Shown in pieces: positions 17,864 to 26,871 of a stretch of 64,000 bases of DNA. The stretch lies in contig CAWFFO010000011.1 in the NCBI GenBank assembly GCA_963815135.1, forward strand, positions 1 through 64,000. Direction: 5' to 3'. The position numbers and the translations under genes are program-made. The DNA comes from CAIWTU01 sp963815135. GTDB taxonomy: Bacteria; Desulfobacterota; Desulfuromonadia; Geobacterales; Geobacteraceae. The notes under the pieces were generated by a model, which made no database searches, was not told where the DNA came from, and was given only the letters and a program-made list of their open reading frames with translations. Numbering within the stretch: position 1 is the first letter of the stretch; each line of letters starts with the position of its first letter.

Positions 17864-18307
17864 CTATTTCTCTATCGGAGGATTTGTTTCGCCACCAGCT
17901 AATTTGGGTTTTACTAACTTGATCCACATTACCTTGACCACAGGTTCCGCCGATTTGTCCGGATTGTCCTTGTAGTATTGGTCGACGACACTGACAACCT
18001 CACTCATGGGCATGCCGGCGAGGCCTTCCGCCATCTTCGCCGCAAAGCTTTCCTTTTTCAGTTCGGGGAACTGTTCCGTTCTTTCTCGCTCCATGGTAAT
18101 TACATGCCCCATGCCCCAGACAAACGCAATCTTTTCATCCTGTGTCATCTTCTGCCAGGTGACTCCTCTCAGCAAAGGCATTTCCTTGAGACTCACCACC
18201 GGTGCGGAAGCCATATCCTCCGCTGCCGATACATTGATCGAACCAACGGTCAATACTGCGAAAAACATGGATACACACAACAAAAAGGGAATCTTTAACA
18301 TATTCAT
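17864..18307 (-). CDS. Exported protein of unknown function
   Basis: A 147-residue precursor with a clear signal peptide (MNMLKIPFLLCVSMFFAVLTV, cleavage near VSAAED). AGGAGG nine bases upstream fixes the start. The mature part has WQKMTQDEKIAFVWGMGHVI and LAGMPMSEVVSVVDQYYKDN. The layout of a short alpha-helical secreted domain recalls Rap1a/Tai-type proteins, but this is a guess. It lies just upstream of the glycine-zipper lipoprotein on the same strand. Confidence 0.65.
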   Translation of the reverse strand: MNMLKIPFLLCVSMFFAVLTVGSINVSAAEDMASAPVVSLKEMPLLRGVTWQKMTQDEKIAFVWGMGHVITMERERTEQFPELKKESFAAKMAEGLAGMPMSEVVSVVDQYYKDNPDKSAEPVVKVMWIKLVKPKLAGGETNPPIEK

Positions 18308-18385
18308 GTAAATTGCCTCCTATTGTGCAAAATGTTCTATCTTGCCGGTCAATTAAAATTATACACTTCGCTAATGATAAATTAA

Positions 18386-18592
18386 ACGGCCGATTTTCTA
18401 TCCTTCACTAGGGCGGGAGGACTCTATGCCTGGCTGAACAAGGAGGGGGCCGTGCCGGCAGAGCGTGACTCGCTGGACGAATCCTATTATGGAAAGCCGA
18501 TAAACCCTGGAGATATTATCCGGGGCACGAAGGCAATCAATCCCGGTGCCGACGCTCTCCGCGCCGCACTTGAAAAGGCGTCCGGAAAGTGA
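18386..18592 (+). pseudogene. Orphan 3' coding fragment, unrecognised
   Basis: A plus-strand open stretch without a usable ATG reads GGLYAWLNKEGAVPAERDSL, then DESYYGKPINPGDIIRGTKA and ends LRAALEKASGK. The composition is like a real protein C-terminus, but an in-frame stop lies just upstream (18383-18385), so the 5' part is missing or frame-shifted. I cannot name the family. The rest of 18308-19045 shows no gene I can support. Confidence 0.4.
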
Positions 18593-19045
18593 ACCGTGTT
18601 CGGGACGGCAAACGGAGGGAGCAGACTTGCGTCTGATTGTACACTTGCCTACTCCCCTGCGAGTAGTACAATAAAAATACATACTTTTATCCGAAGCATC
18701 TACTTCAGATTAAGCGCTTTTACGGTAAGACTTGTCCTCAATGGACAAATATGCCCCGAATCAATTTAGCCCTGAAGAAGCGGTTGACAATAATACTCTG
18801 GACATGAAAAACACCAAGAAATCAATGTCTTTTCGAATTGGAATGATTCGCCAAAATGTAATTAAGTTTGAATCAAAGCAGGTTTTCGTATTCCATGGTG
18901 ATCTTTGTGGCTGAGTGGCATTTCCCCTTTTAGGTCTGGATGATATGGGTTACACATTCATGTTGTCGTCGACTTCTTTGCCATATATCTCCTGAAACCG
19001 AAAAAATGCAACCGGGTTTCCAGCGGCGCCGTCGGAGGCGACATT

Positions 19046-20716
19046 ATGGACATCGGTGAAAAACAGAAAAAGGTGATGGAAAAGAAGGCGAAAGGGAAAC
19101 GGCCGAACACGTATTGTGATGATCTCAAAGAACCGCGGCGGAAACGAACCGGGGGGGTGGCGGATGCAAACGGGACACGGGCGGCCGGAATCAGCGATCG
19201 TAATGGTGTGGAGGAAGAGCTTCGCGACTGCGAAGAGCTGTTCCGGGCAACCTTCAATCAGGCAGGAGTCGGCATCGGCCATATCGACCTGGACTGCAAA
19301 TGGATAAGGATTAACCGGAAATACTGCGATATTGCAGGTTATGCAGAAGAAGAATTGAAAGCCAGGACCATCATGGATATTACCCATCCCGACGATCTGG
19401 AAAAAAGCATGAAGCATTTCCAGATGCTGACGGAGGGCAAAATCGGCGATTATACCCTGGAAAAACGCTATATCCGCAAGGAAGGCTCAACTGTCTGGGT
19501 AAATCTAACCGCATCCATGGCATACGACGCAGCCGGAAATCCGAAATTTGTTGTTAGTGTGGTTGAGGATATCACATCCAGAAAGCTTGCCGAAGAGGCT
19601 CTGCGCTTTAGTGAAGCGCGCTATCGGGCCTTGTACTGCGACAATCCGATGATGATTTTCACCCTTGATGCCGATTTCACCATTCTTTCCGCGAATCCTT
19701 TTTGTGCGGCTCATTTGGGCTATTCGATAGACGAACTGGAAGGAATGTCGGCGCTGCAGGTGTTCCATAAAAATGATCGTGTCGCCGTAACCGGAGAGCT
19801 GCGCAACTGTCTGCAAAACCCCGGCAGGGTGTATCAATGGCAGTTTCGAAAAATCCGCAAGGACGGGGGGCTGCTCTGGGTCGAGGAAACGGCGCAGGCG
19901 GTGTATGACCTTGGCGGTGCGCTCAACATCCTGGTAGTGTGCCAGGATATCTCGGAACGCAAGCGGGCGGAGGAAGAGATCGCAATGCTGAACCGAAAGC
20001 TTGAAGTCCGGGCCTCGGAGCTGGAATCGGCCAACAGGGAACTGGAAACTTTCAATTACAGTGTAGCCCATGATTTGCGCAAACCGTTGACGGTTATCAA
20101 TATCCTGTGCCAGACGCTCGAAGAGCTGTGCGGCGACGATCTCGATGAAGAGTGCAGGGGCTATGTGCGGGAGAGCTACAACAGCACCTTGCGCATGAAC
20201 GGACTCATTGAAGCTCTGCTCATATTCTCACGGCTCGGCCACGTCAAACCGTGCCGGGAAAAAGTGGACATATCCTTGATGGCACAGGTGGCGGCCGCGG
20301 AATTGAGAATGGCCGAACCCGAACGGCGGGTTACCTTCCACCTTGCTGAAGGATTGATTGTTAACGGGGATTCGCAACTATTGCGTGTGGTTCTTGATAA
20401 CCTGCTCGGTAATGCGTGGAAATATACCATCGAAAGGGATGAGGCGGTTATCGAATTCGGTGCGGTGGAGATCGACGGAAAACCGGCTTATTTCGTACGG
20501 GACAATGGATGCGGATTCGACATGGCGGATGTGGACAAGCTCTTTGCTCCGTTTCAGCGTCTGCCCGGTGCAGAGGAATGGAGGGGCCTGGGCATAGGAC
20601 TGGCGACCGTGGAGCGGATCATACGGCGTCACGGCGGTCGGGTGTGGGCCGAAGGGGAGCCGGGCAGGGGAGCGACTTTTTTCTTTACCGTCCCTGAAGA
20701 ATCGTTTACGGGATAA
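19046..20716 (+). CDS. PAS-domain sensor histidine kinase
   Basis: A soluble hybrid-free kinase of 556 residues with no membrane segment, so it senses a cytoplasmic signal. PAS domain 1 covers about residues 65-185 and PAS domain 2 about 190-310 (both ending in DITSRK / DISERK PAC-type segments). A coiled coil follows, then HisKA with AHDLRKPLTVI (phospho-His at residue 342). The HATPase domain shows DNLLGNAWKYT (N box), VRDNGCGFDMAD (G1) and GLGIGLATVE (G2). GGAGG precedes the start. No response regulator is adjacent, so it is an orphan kinase here. Confidence 0.9.
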   Translation: MDIGEKQKKVMEKKAKGKRPNTYCDDLKEPRRKRTGGVADANGTRAAGISDRNGVEEELRDCEELFRATFNQAGVGIGHIDLDCKWIRINRKYCDIAGYAEEELKARTIMDITHPDDLEKSMKHFQMLTEGKIGDYTLEKRYIRKEGSTVWVNLTASMAYDAAGNPKFVVSVVEDITSRKLAEEALRFSEARYRALYCDNPMMIFTLDADFTILSANPFCAAHLGYSIDELEGMSALQVFHKNDRVAVTGELRNCLQNPGRVYQWQFRKIRKDGGLLWVEETAQAVYDLGGALNILVVCQDISERKRAEEEIAMLNRKLEVRASELESANRELETFNYSVAHDLRKPLTVINILCQTLEELCGDDLDEECRGYVRESYNSTLRMNGLIEALLIFSRLGHVKPCREKVDISLMAQVAAAELRMAEPERRVTFHLAEGLIVNGDSQLLRVVLDNLLGNAWKYTIERDEAVIEFGAVEIDGKPAYFVRDNGCGFDMADVDKLFAPFQRLPGAEEWRGLGIGLATVERIIRRHGGRVWAEGEPGRGATFFFTVPEESFTG

Positions 20717-20774
20717 TCGGGGCTGCAGTGAAAAATATTTGTCCCCTTGAACTCTCCGGAATTTATGATATAAA

Positions 20775-20814
20775 AGACCAGAACTTGTTGAGAGATTCCG
20801 CCGGCATCTGGTCT
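20775..20814 (+). other. Inverted repeat in leader of the 20987 gene
   Basis: AGACCAGA (20775-20782) and TCTGGTCT (20807-20814) are perfect inverted copies, with a smaller possible pairing inside. It lies between the histidine kinase stop and a strong terminator. It may be part of a short transcribed element ending at 20953. Confidence 0.3.
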
Positions 20815-20919
20815 ATGATTTTGATGGGGGCTGCTGCATGGGTTTCTGAATATCGATAATTGGTGCAATCCGGTAATTGCTTGCAACCAGAAATGAATAT
20901 AGTTATTGAAGGCAATGGC

Positions 20920-20953
20920 GCCCGACGGTGATTGATAACCGTCGGGCGTTTTT
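20920..20953 (+). terminator. Rho-independent terminator
   Basis: GCCCGACGGT (20920-20929) and ACCGTCGGGC (20938-20947) form a perfect 10-bp stem with an 8-base loop, followed by GTTTTTATTTT. It ends transcription from the histidine kinase or from a small RNA that starts between, and precedes the 20987 gene. Confidence 0.9.
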
Positions 20954-20986
20954 ATTTTAGCAGCACCAATAAAAAAAGGAGATGAT

Positions 20987-21229
20987 ATGAAAGCAACGTG
21001 GGAAAAAGTTTTTGAGTATGCATCGATGCCGCTGCACGGAAGCCTGTCCAGGAAATTGAGAAAAGGAATCAAAATCCAGATCAATGAAGGTAAAGTCTAT
21101 GAAGAAGCGGTAATTTTCCTGGGCGAAGAATTTGTCCGTTTCTCCGAAGAAAACGCAAACGGCAATGTTAATACCTATTACGACTGGTCGCGGATTGACT
21201 CGATAAGGACTTACAGCGCCGGGGAATAA
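20987..21229 (+). CDS. Small conserved-type protein, function unknown
   Basis: An 80-residue soluble protein with a strong ribosome site (AAAGGAGATGAT). It reads MKATWEKVFEYASMPLHGSL then KIQINEGKVYEEAVIFLGEE and ends YYDWSRIDSIRTYSAGE, suggesting a small beta-rich fold. It has its own terminators before (20953) and after (21352), so it is an independent unit. I do not recognise a function. Confidence 0.7.
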   Translation: MKATWEKVFEYASMPLHGSLSRKLRKGIKIQINEGKVYEEAVIFLGEEFVRFSEENANGNVNTYYDWSRIDSIRTYSAGE

Positions 21230-21309
21230 CCTGTCGTCGGCAAATTTAACCGGTTGCTTTCGTGAAAGGGCCGGCAAGACGGAGTTTGATGGTCGAAGCG
21301 ACCTGAATT

Positions 21310-21352
21310 GGGGCCGGGATCGGGAAATATGCCTGAACCCGGCCCCGTATTT
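21310..21352 (+). terminator. Rho-independent terminator
   Basis: GGGGCCGGG (21310-21318) and CCCGGCCCC (21338-21346) form a 9-bp GC stem followed by GTATTTTT. It ends the small gene at 20987 and protects the convergent comM fragment. Confidence 0.85.
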
Positions 21353-21359
21353 TTCAGGA

Positions 21360-22740
21360 TCAGAATGTTTTCCGGTCCAGGCTACGGTATTGGATCGCTT
21401 CGGCGATATGCTGTTCCAGGATTGATTCGTTTCCGTCCAGATCGGCTATGGTTCGGGCCACCTTGAGGATGCGGGTGAAGGCCCTTGCCGAAAAGCCCAT
21501 TCTTTCCGTAACCACTTCCAGCAGACGGTGGCCGGCTTCGTCAGGTTCGCAGAACTTTCTGATCAGGCGCGAAGTCATCTGGGCGTTGCAATGGACTTTC
21601 GTGCCCTTGAAACGGTTCAATTGAAGCTCTCTCGCCTTTTCCACCCTTCCGACAATCTCAGATGAGCTTTCTCCATCCGTTCTGTTCGTCAGCTCGCGGT
21701 ATTTCACCGCCGGCACCTCGATCTGTATGTCGATCCGGTCCAGCAGCGGCCCGGAAAGGCGGGAGCGATAGCGCTGGATATCTCCCGGGGTGCAGGTGCA
21801 GGCATGAACCGGGTCGCCGCTGAATCCGCATTTGCAGGGGTTGAGCGCCGCTACCAGCATGAATTGTGAAGGATAGGTGATCGACATGAGCGCCCGTGAA
21901 ATGGTAACTCGCCCGTCTTCCATCGGCTGGCGCAAAACTTCCAGAACATGTTTTTTGAATTCGGGGAGCTCATCGAGAAAGAGCACTCCATTATGGGACA
22001 GCGATACCTCCCGGGGCGGGGGCTGTTGCCGCCGCCTATCAGTCCGATATCGGAAATGGTGTGATGGGGAGAGCGAAACGGCCGGTTGGCCAGAATGGCG
22101 CTGTCCCGTTCGAGCAGGCCCATGATACTGTAAATCTTGGTGGTTTCTATGGCCTCGCCAAACGACATGCCGGGAAGAATGGAGGGGATCCTCCTCGCAA
22201 GCATGGTCTTACCGGATCCCGGAGGTCCGATCATCAGAATATTGTGTGCCCCCGCAGCAGCCACCTCCAGGGCTCGTTTTGCATGCTCCTGCCCCTTGAC
22301 TTCCGAGAAATCGTCGTTGTATTCACAACTGCTGCGGAACAGTGCATGGATGTCTACGGTGTAGGGAGCAATTGTTCTCTCGTTGTTGAGGAACTCCACC
22401 ACTTCGGCAAGCTCCGAGACTCCTATTACTTCTATCCCTTCGACTACGGCTGCTTCCCGCGCGTTTTCACGCGGCACGAGCAGGCCTTTCAGACCCGCTT
22501 TTTTTGCCGCTACCGCAACAGACAGGCAGCCCCGAACCGGTTTTATGCCGCCGTCAAGAGAAAGTTCGCCGAGCAGAAGGTAATCCTTGAGGTGTTCTGC
22601 TTTTATGATGCCGGTCGCCGACAGAATGCCGGTCGAAATGGGAAGATCGAAGGATGAGCCTTCTTTTTTGATGTCCGCAGGAGCAAGGTTGACAGTGATA
22701 CGCCTGGCCGGGAATTCGTAGCCGGAATTTTTCAACGCGA
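21360..22740 (-). pseudogene. comM: comM (YifB, Mg-chelatase-like ATPase), 3' part, split by an island
   Basis: ComM is a hexameric AAA+ helicase that speeds branch migration during natural transformation. This part begins at codon 51 (ALKNSGYEFPARRITVNLAP) and carries the Walker A (IGPPGSGKTMLARRIPSILP), Walker B (FLDELPEFKKHVLEVLRQPM) and C-terminal region to the stop. A one-base loss in the C run 22010-22012 shifts the frame; restoring it gives NSPRPGEVSLSHNGV. Upstream of 22741 the frame meets a stop in unrelated AT-rich DNA. The missing 50 codons lie at 47450-47598. No functional protein is expected. Confidence 0.93.
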
Positions 22741-22763
22741 AAGTGATAGCTATTCATTTTTTA

Positions 22764-22780
22764 CTATTAGTTACTAATAG
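22764..22780. repeat. Palindrome near the left island end
   Basis: CTATTAGT-T-ACTAATAG is a perfect 17-bp palindrome 24 bp inside the left comM junction. The right end has a related inverted pair ACTAA/TTAGT (47409-47422), and GTTACTAA occurs at both ends in opposite orientation. These may be recombinase-binding arms. Confidence 0.45.
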
Positions 22781-22876
22781 TTAAGATAAAGTTGATTTTG
22801 AATAGACAGGAATAGTTTTGATGATATAAATATTTTCATATTAGCTCCATTACTAATTACGAATAAGGCTTTTACT

Positions 22877-23552
22877 ATGATGCGTGAGAGCAAGTGGCAC
22901 AAGATATTTTACTTTTACTTGAAAGAATTTCCTTGTCGTGAAATTCCAATTGTATTTCTTTACGATGGCCAACCCGGGTATGTAATTAATCAATGGATAT
23001 ATTATCTTCTGGAGGAGAAAATTACCCCGGCTAAACTGGAATTATATATACGTTCGTTGAGTCAGCTTTATGATCTCTGCATGGCTCGACGTGGACAGGG
23101 GCAAATAAGAGAAGTTAACAATAAGAGATTAGTTGCTGATTATATAGAGGCTCGATTGTTAGGGACAGATGAATATTGCTTGAACAAAACAAACCCACGT
23201 TACGACTATCTTAGCAATTTGAGACTGCATTGGAAGCCAGCAACAGAACAAAACGTTAAACAGAATATCAAAGCGATAAATAAGTTTGACAAATGGCAAT
23301 CCACTTTTCATGGAGCGCAGCGAATTAACCCCTCTGAGTCTGTTTTTATAGACAGTTATGAGATTTACAGAGAATTTAAGCGATCAGAAGCATGGAATCC
23401 TTTTCACCGCTTGTTTACAGCAAGAGAGCATACAAAAGAGGTGTACAGAAATGATGTTGGTTCTATGCAACACTCACGCATCGCCCGTCTAAAAGAAGAA
23501 AACGGTACAAAAAAGCGTTTCCGCTAAACAGGTTCATTGACTTAGTTGAGTC
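22877..23552 (+). pseudogene. Integrase-like gene, 5' part, frameshifted and cut by IS21
   Basis: Encodes about 225 residues of what looks like the N-terminal region of a tyrosine-recombinase-type integrase: IPIVFLYDGQPGYVINQWIY, ARRGQGQIREVNNKRLVADY and LHWKPATEQNVKQNIKAINK then FDKWQSTFHGAQRINPSE. The catalytic Arg-His-Tyr part is absent. The long frame stops at 23527, but shifting at the A6 run 23509-23514 gives KKAFPLNRFIDLVES right up to the IS21 end at 23553, so the gene was longer. Its place next to the left end of the island fits an integrase. The family call is by resemblance only. Confidence 0.5.
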
Positions 23553-23675
23553 TTGCCTGTGAATCGGCATGCAATAATGACCCACTTTCGGGGGTAATCG
23601 GCGTCCAAAATTGACCCACCCCAGCATCCTCTCCATACTCTCGGAATCACCCGAGAGAGGAGACACCGAAAGGAG

Positions 23676-25189
23676 ATGCTGATAGTGGAAACAATCCGAA
23701 AGGTCCGCCTGGCTTACCACCGAGATCACAAGACAATCCGAGAGATTGCCCGTGATTTCAACCTGTCCCGAAATACCGTCAGAAAGATAATCAGAACCGA
23801 TGCCACCGAGTTTACCTACGAGCGGAAGGTTCAGCCCAGACCGAGGCTGGAACCGTTCAAAGAACAGTTGGCAAAGTATCTTCAAGAAGACAGTGCCAAG
23901 CCTGCCAAGCAGCGACGGACGGCGCAACTGCTGTTCGAACAACTGCAGCGTGAAGGATTTGCCGGCGGTTACGACAGTGTCCGCCGTTATGTCCAGAAGT
24001 GGCGCAAGAGTAATGCAGAGCGAGAGGTAAAGGCATTCATCCCGCTGTCATTTGCTCCCGGCGAGGCATTCCAGTTTGACTGGAGCTATGAGCAGATCGA
24101 GCTGGCCGGCTGCAATGTCCGGGTCAAGGTCGCGCAGTTTCGCCTCAGCCACAGCCGGATGCCGTTTTGTGTTGCCTATGTGCGGGAGACCCTGGAGATG
24201 GTGCTGGATGCCCATGTCCGGGCATTCGAGTTTTACGGCGGTGCCTGTCGCAAAGGGATCTATGACAACCTGAAGACGGTGGTCACCAAGGTGCTGATGG
24301 GGAAAGAGCGGGTCTTCAACCGACGTTTTGTCTCCCTGGCCTCCCATTACCTGTTTGAGCCGGTGGCCTGCACCCCGGCTGCCGGATGGGAGAAAGGACA
24401 GGTGGAGAAGCAGGTCGGCATCGTCCGGCAGCGCTTCTTCAATCAGCGGCGCAAGTTTGCCAGTCTGGAAGAGCTGAACGAATGGCTGACCGAGCAGTGC
24501 CTGAACTCTGGCCGCCAGCCACAAACATCCGGAGTTCAAGGACAGAACCGTTGCTGAGGTCTTTGCCGAAGAGCAGGAACATCTGATCAGCGTCAAGGTG
24601 CCGTTTGACGGCTACCAGGAAACTCCGGCCAGGGTATCCTATACCTCTCTGGTTACCTTCGACCGCAACCGTTACAGCGTCCATGCCTCGGCAGTGGGAA
24701 AGACCGTCTCGGTCAGGGCCTATGCCGACCGGATCATCCTGTTGGCCGACGGTCAGACCGTCGGGGTGCATCGGCGCGAGTTCGGCCGGGACAAGACGAT
24801 CTTCGATCCCTGGCATTACCTTGAGGTGCTGAAACACAAGCCCGGAGCACTCCGCAACGGTGCTCCCTTCAAGGACTGGGAGTTCCCGTTGCCGCTCAAG
24901 CAGGTCAGAGCGGCAATGATCAGTCGGCCAGACGGCGATAAGCAGTTCGTCGGGAATCTCTGTCGTCAGTCCTTACCCACGGGTTTGAAGCCGTGATCGG
25001 TGCCTGTGCCGAGGCGGTGGCCGCCAACACCATCAGCCAGGGCGTCATCCTGAACATCCTGTCACGGGCACAGGAGCCGCCGGCACCTGCCGATTGCGAA
25101 GTCGCCAAGGTTCCGGAACTGAGGATGCCCCCATCGCCGACTGCTGCCGCTATAACCGCCTGCTTACGGGAGGTGCCCATGTTGCGTGA
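23676..25189 (+). pseudogene. istA: IS21 transposase IstA, multiply frameshifted
   Basis: A DDE transposase. The N-terminal HTH reads KTIREIARDFNLSRNTVRKI. The integrase core has GEAFQFDWSYEQIEL (first Asp) and CRKGIYDNLKTVV (second Asp), with the Glu region in GWEKGQVEKQVGIVRQRFF. The reading passes through three frames, changing near 24520, 24945 and 25130, the last in a C run. The conserved end ADCCRYNRLL overlaps the istB start by 11 bp, as usual for this family. As written it would not give a full transposase. Confidence 0.85.
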
Positions 25190-25976
25190 GCGGATCGTTC
25201 ACGCCATGAGCGCCTTGAGTCTTTACGGGATGAGGGGTGTCATCGACGAAGTGCTGGCTACCGGGATCAAGCAGCGCGCCACCCCGGACAAGATCCTGCT
25301 GGATCTTCTGGAAGCGGAACTGGCAGAGCGCAAGGCCAAGAGCATCCGCTACCAGATGGGGCTGGCCAAGTTCCCGGTCACCAAGGACCTGGATCGGTTC
25401 GACTTCAGCAACTCGCCGGTCGATGAGATCCATATCCGTTCCCTCTTGGAGGGGCGCTTTCTGGCGGAGCACGGCAATGTCATCCTGGTCGGCGGCACCG
25501 GCACCGGCAAAACCCACCTGGCCGTTGCCATGGGCCGCCAGGCAATCAGAAACGGCAAACAAGGCAGATTCTTCAACCTCGTTGATCTGGTCAACCGACT
25601 GGAACAGGAGAAGCTGAACAACCGGGGCGGCAAGCTGGCGGAAAGCCTTGTCCGGCAGGACTTCGTGGTACTGGATGAACTTGGCTACCTGCCGTTCTCC
25701 AAGAGTGGCGGCCAACTGCTCTTTCATCTGATCTCGAAGCTGTACGAGAGAACCTCGCTGATCATCACCACCAACCTGACATTCGGCGAATGGCCACAGG
25801 TCTTCGGCGACAGCAAGATGACCACAGCCCTCCTGGATAGGGTCACTCATCACTGCGACATCATCGAAACCGGGAATGAAAGCTGGAGAATCAAAACCAG
25901 AAATTCTGACGAAAACTACTGCTGGGGTGGGTCAATATTGGACGCCGATGGTGGGTCAATTTTCAATGCCGATTGA
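25179..25976 (+). CDS. istB: IS21 helper ATPase IstB
   Basis: A DnaA/DnaC-like AAA+ ATPase that assists IstA in strand transfer and target choice. Walker A is VILVGGTGTGKTHLAVAMG and Walker B is FVVLDELGYLPFSK; RTSLIITTNLTFGEW is the sensor-1 region. GGGAGGTG before 25179 marks the start MLRERIVHAMSAL; upstream in-frame sequence belongs to istA. The C-terminus runs into the right-end repeat (DGGSIFNAD). Length about 265 is normal. Confidence 0.92.
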   Translation: MLRERIVHAMSALSLYGMRGVIDEVLATGIKQRATPDKILLDLLEAELAERKAKSIRYQMGLAKFPVTKDLDRFDFSNSPVDEIHIRSLLEGRFLAEHGNVILVGGTGTGKTHLAVAMGRQAIRNGKQGRFFNLVDLVNRLEQEKLNNRGGKLAESLVRQDFVVLDELGYLPFSKSGGQLLFHLISKLYERTSLIITTNLTFGEWPQVFGDSKMTTALLDRVTHHCDIIETGNESWRIKTRNSDENYCWGGSILDADGGSIFNAD

Positions 25977-25982
25977 CAGGCA

Positions 25983-26286
25983 TTGCCACCAGCTTGGTCA
26001 TTTTGTGACGATAATTGGGGATCTAAAGGTCTCATTTACTATTACCCAAAACCCCCTCAGCCTGCACATAGGAGCCCAATTTTCATCAAGAGCAACATCA
26101 CCCCTGTCATCTCGTGCCCCGTTTAATCGGCTTGCCTATGCAAAACATCAAGGACCGCATGGTGATTGGGGCGAACCCTTAAACTGGCTAAATGCAGGGG
26201 GGAATTATGTAAAGGCTCATTTTCTGGGTGATATGCTCCAGATCATTTATCGTGATTTCTTAATTACTCGCGGAAGATTGGAATGA
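25983..26286 (+). pseudogene. Coding remnant right of IS21, unassigned
   Basis: Protein-like reading occurs in two frames. One gives LPPAWSFCDDNWGSKGLIYY and PQPAHRSPIFIKSN, then the frame changes near 26090-26130. The other gives NRLAYAKHQGPHGDWGEP and NYVKAHFLGDMLQIIYRDFL, ending at 26286. This is either the 3' end of the IS21-interrupted integrase-like gene or the 3' end of the gene preceding the JAB protease (an E2- or ubiquitin-like position). I cannot decide between these from the sequence. Confidence 0.45.
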
Positions 26287-26325
26287 AAAGAAAAGAATTT
26301 AACAGCGACTTTTCCGATACCGGGG

Positions 26326-26856
26326 GTGTCTACCGTAGATACTCTACTCCCCAAAGGGGAACTACGGGGCATCTACTTTGTGATAGAACCTGTTATCGCA
26401 GCAACAAGAGATGCGCTTATATCGTTTGCATTAGCAGGGATTTATGATGGCGGACATGAAGGCATCGTCTATTGGGCTGGGCGTGAACTTGGTGGTTCCA
26501 CTGTGTTTCTGCAAGCCATCGTCCCAAATGCAGAGCACTCTAATGGGAGGGTGATGGTAAGCCGCTACGAAATTGGTCGCACAGAACGAGCAGCTCGTAA
26601 AAAACAATTAGGGTTACTTTGTCAAGTCCATTCCCACCCTTGCGGAGATGGTCGACATTCCGACGGCGATGATAAATTAGTGCTTTTACCGTTCGAAAAC
26701 ATGCTTTCTATTGTCACCCCGCACTTTGGGTTAACCTTTAAAGGCATTGAGCAAACTTGCGTGCATCAGTATCAAAACGGGCGGTGGGTATTATGTACGA
26801 ACGAATCAATTACCAAGGGAATTTTTGTCATACCATCCTCAAATGACTTGCGATGA
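26326..26856 (+). CDS. JAB/JAMM metalloprotease (bacterial deubiquitinase type)
   Basis: A 176-residue MPN-fold zinc isopeptidase. The JAMM signature HSHPCGDGRHSDGDD fits HxHPx6Sx2D, and upstream glutamates (GGHEGIVYWAGRE) can supply the activating acid. The start is probably GTG at 26326. It lies 15 bp upstream of an E1-like gene, the usual pairing in prokaryotic ubiquitin-like operons such as Bil and type II CBASS, where JAB proteins trim or remove the conjugated modifier. No CD-NTase gene is present, which argues against CBASS. Expected role: processing of a ubiquitin-like protein or a similar amide/isopeptide cleavage. Confidence 0.8.
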   Translation: MSTVDTLLPKGELRGIYFVIEPVIAATRDALISFALAGIYDGGHEGIVYWAGRELGGSTVFLQAIVPNAEHSNGRVMVSRYEIGRTERAARKKQLGLLCQVHSHPCGDGRHSDGDDKLVLLPFENMLSIVTPHFGLTFKGIEQTCVHQYQNGRWVLCTNESITKGIFVIPSSNDLR

Positions 26857-26871
26857 AAGGTGATCTGCTTC

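Larger units (their letters stand above)
23553..25982 (+). mobile_element. IS21-family insertion sequence
   Basis: A 2.43 kb element with istA and istB. The ends are inverted: TGCCTGTGAATCGGCAT (23553-23569) against TGCCTGTCAATCGGCAT read inward from 25982. Further inside, ATCGGCGTCCAAAATTGACC at the left matches ATCGGCGTCCAATATTGACC on the right in reverse, the multiple-repeat end layout of IS21. No clear target duplication is seen. It interrupts the integrase-like gene. Confidence 0.9.
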
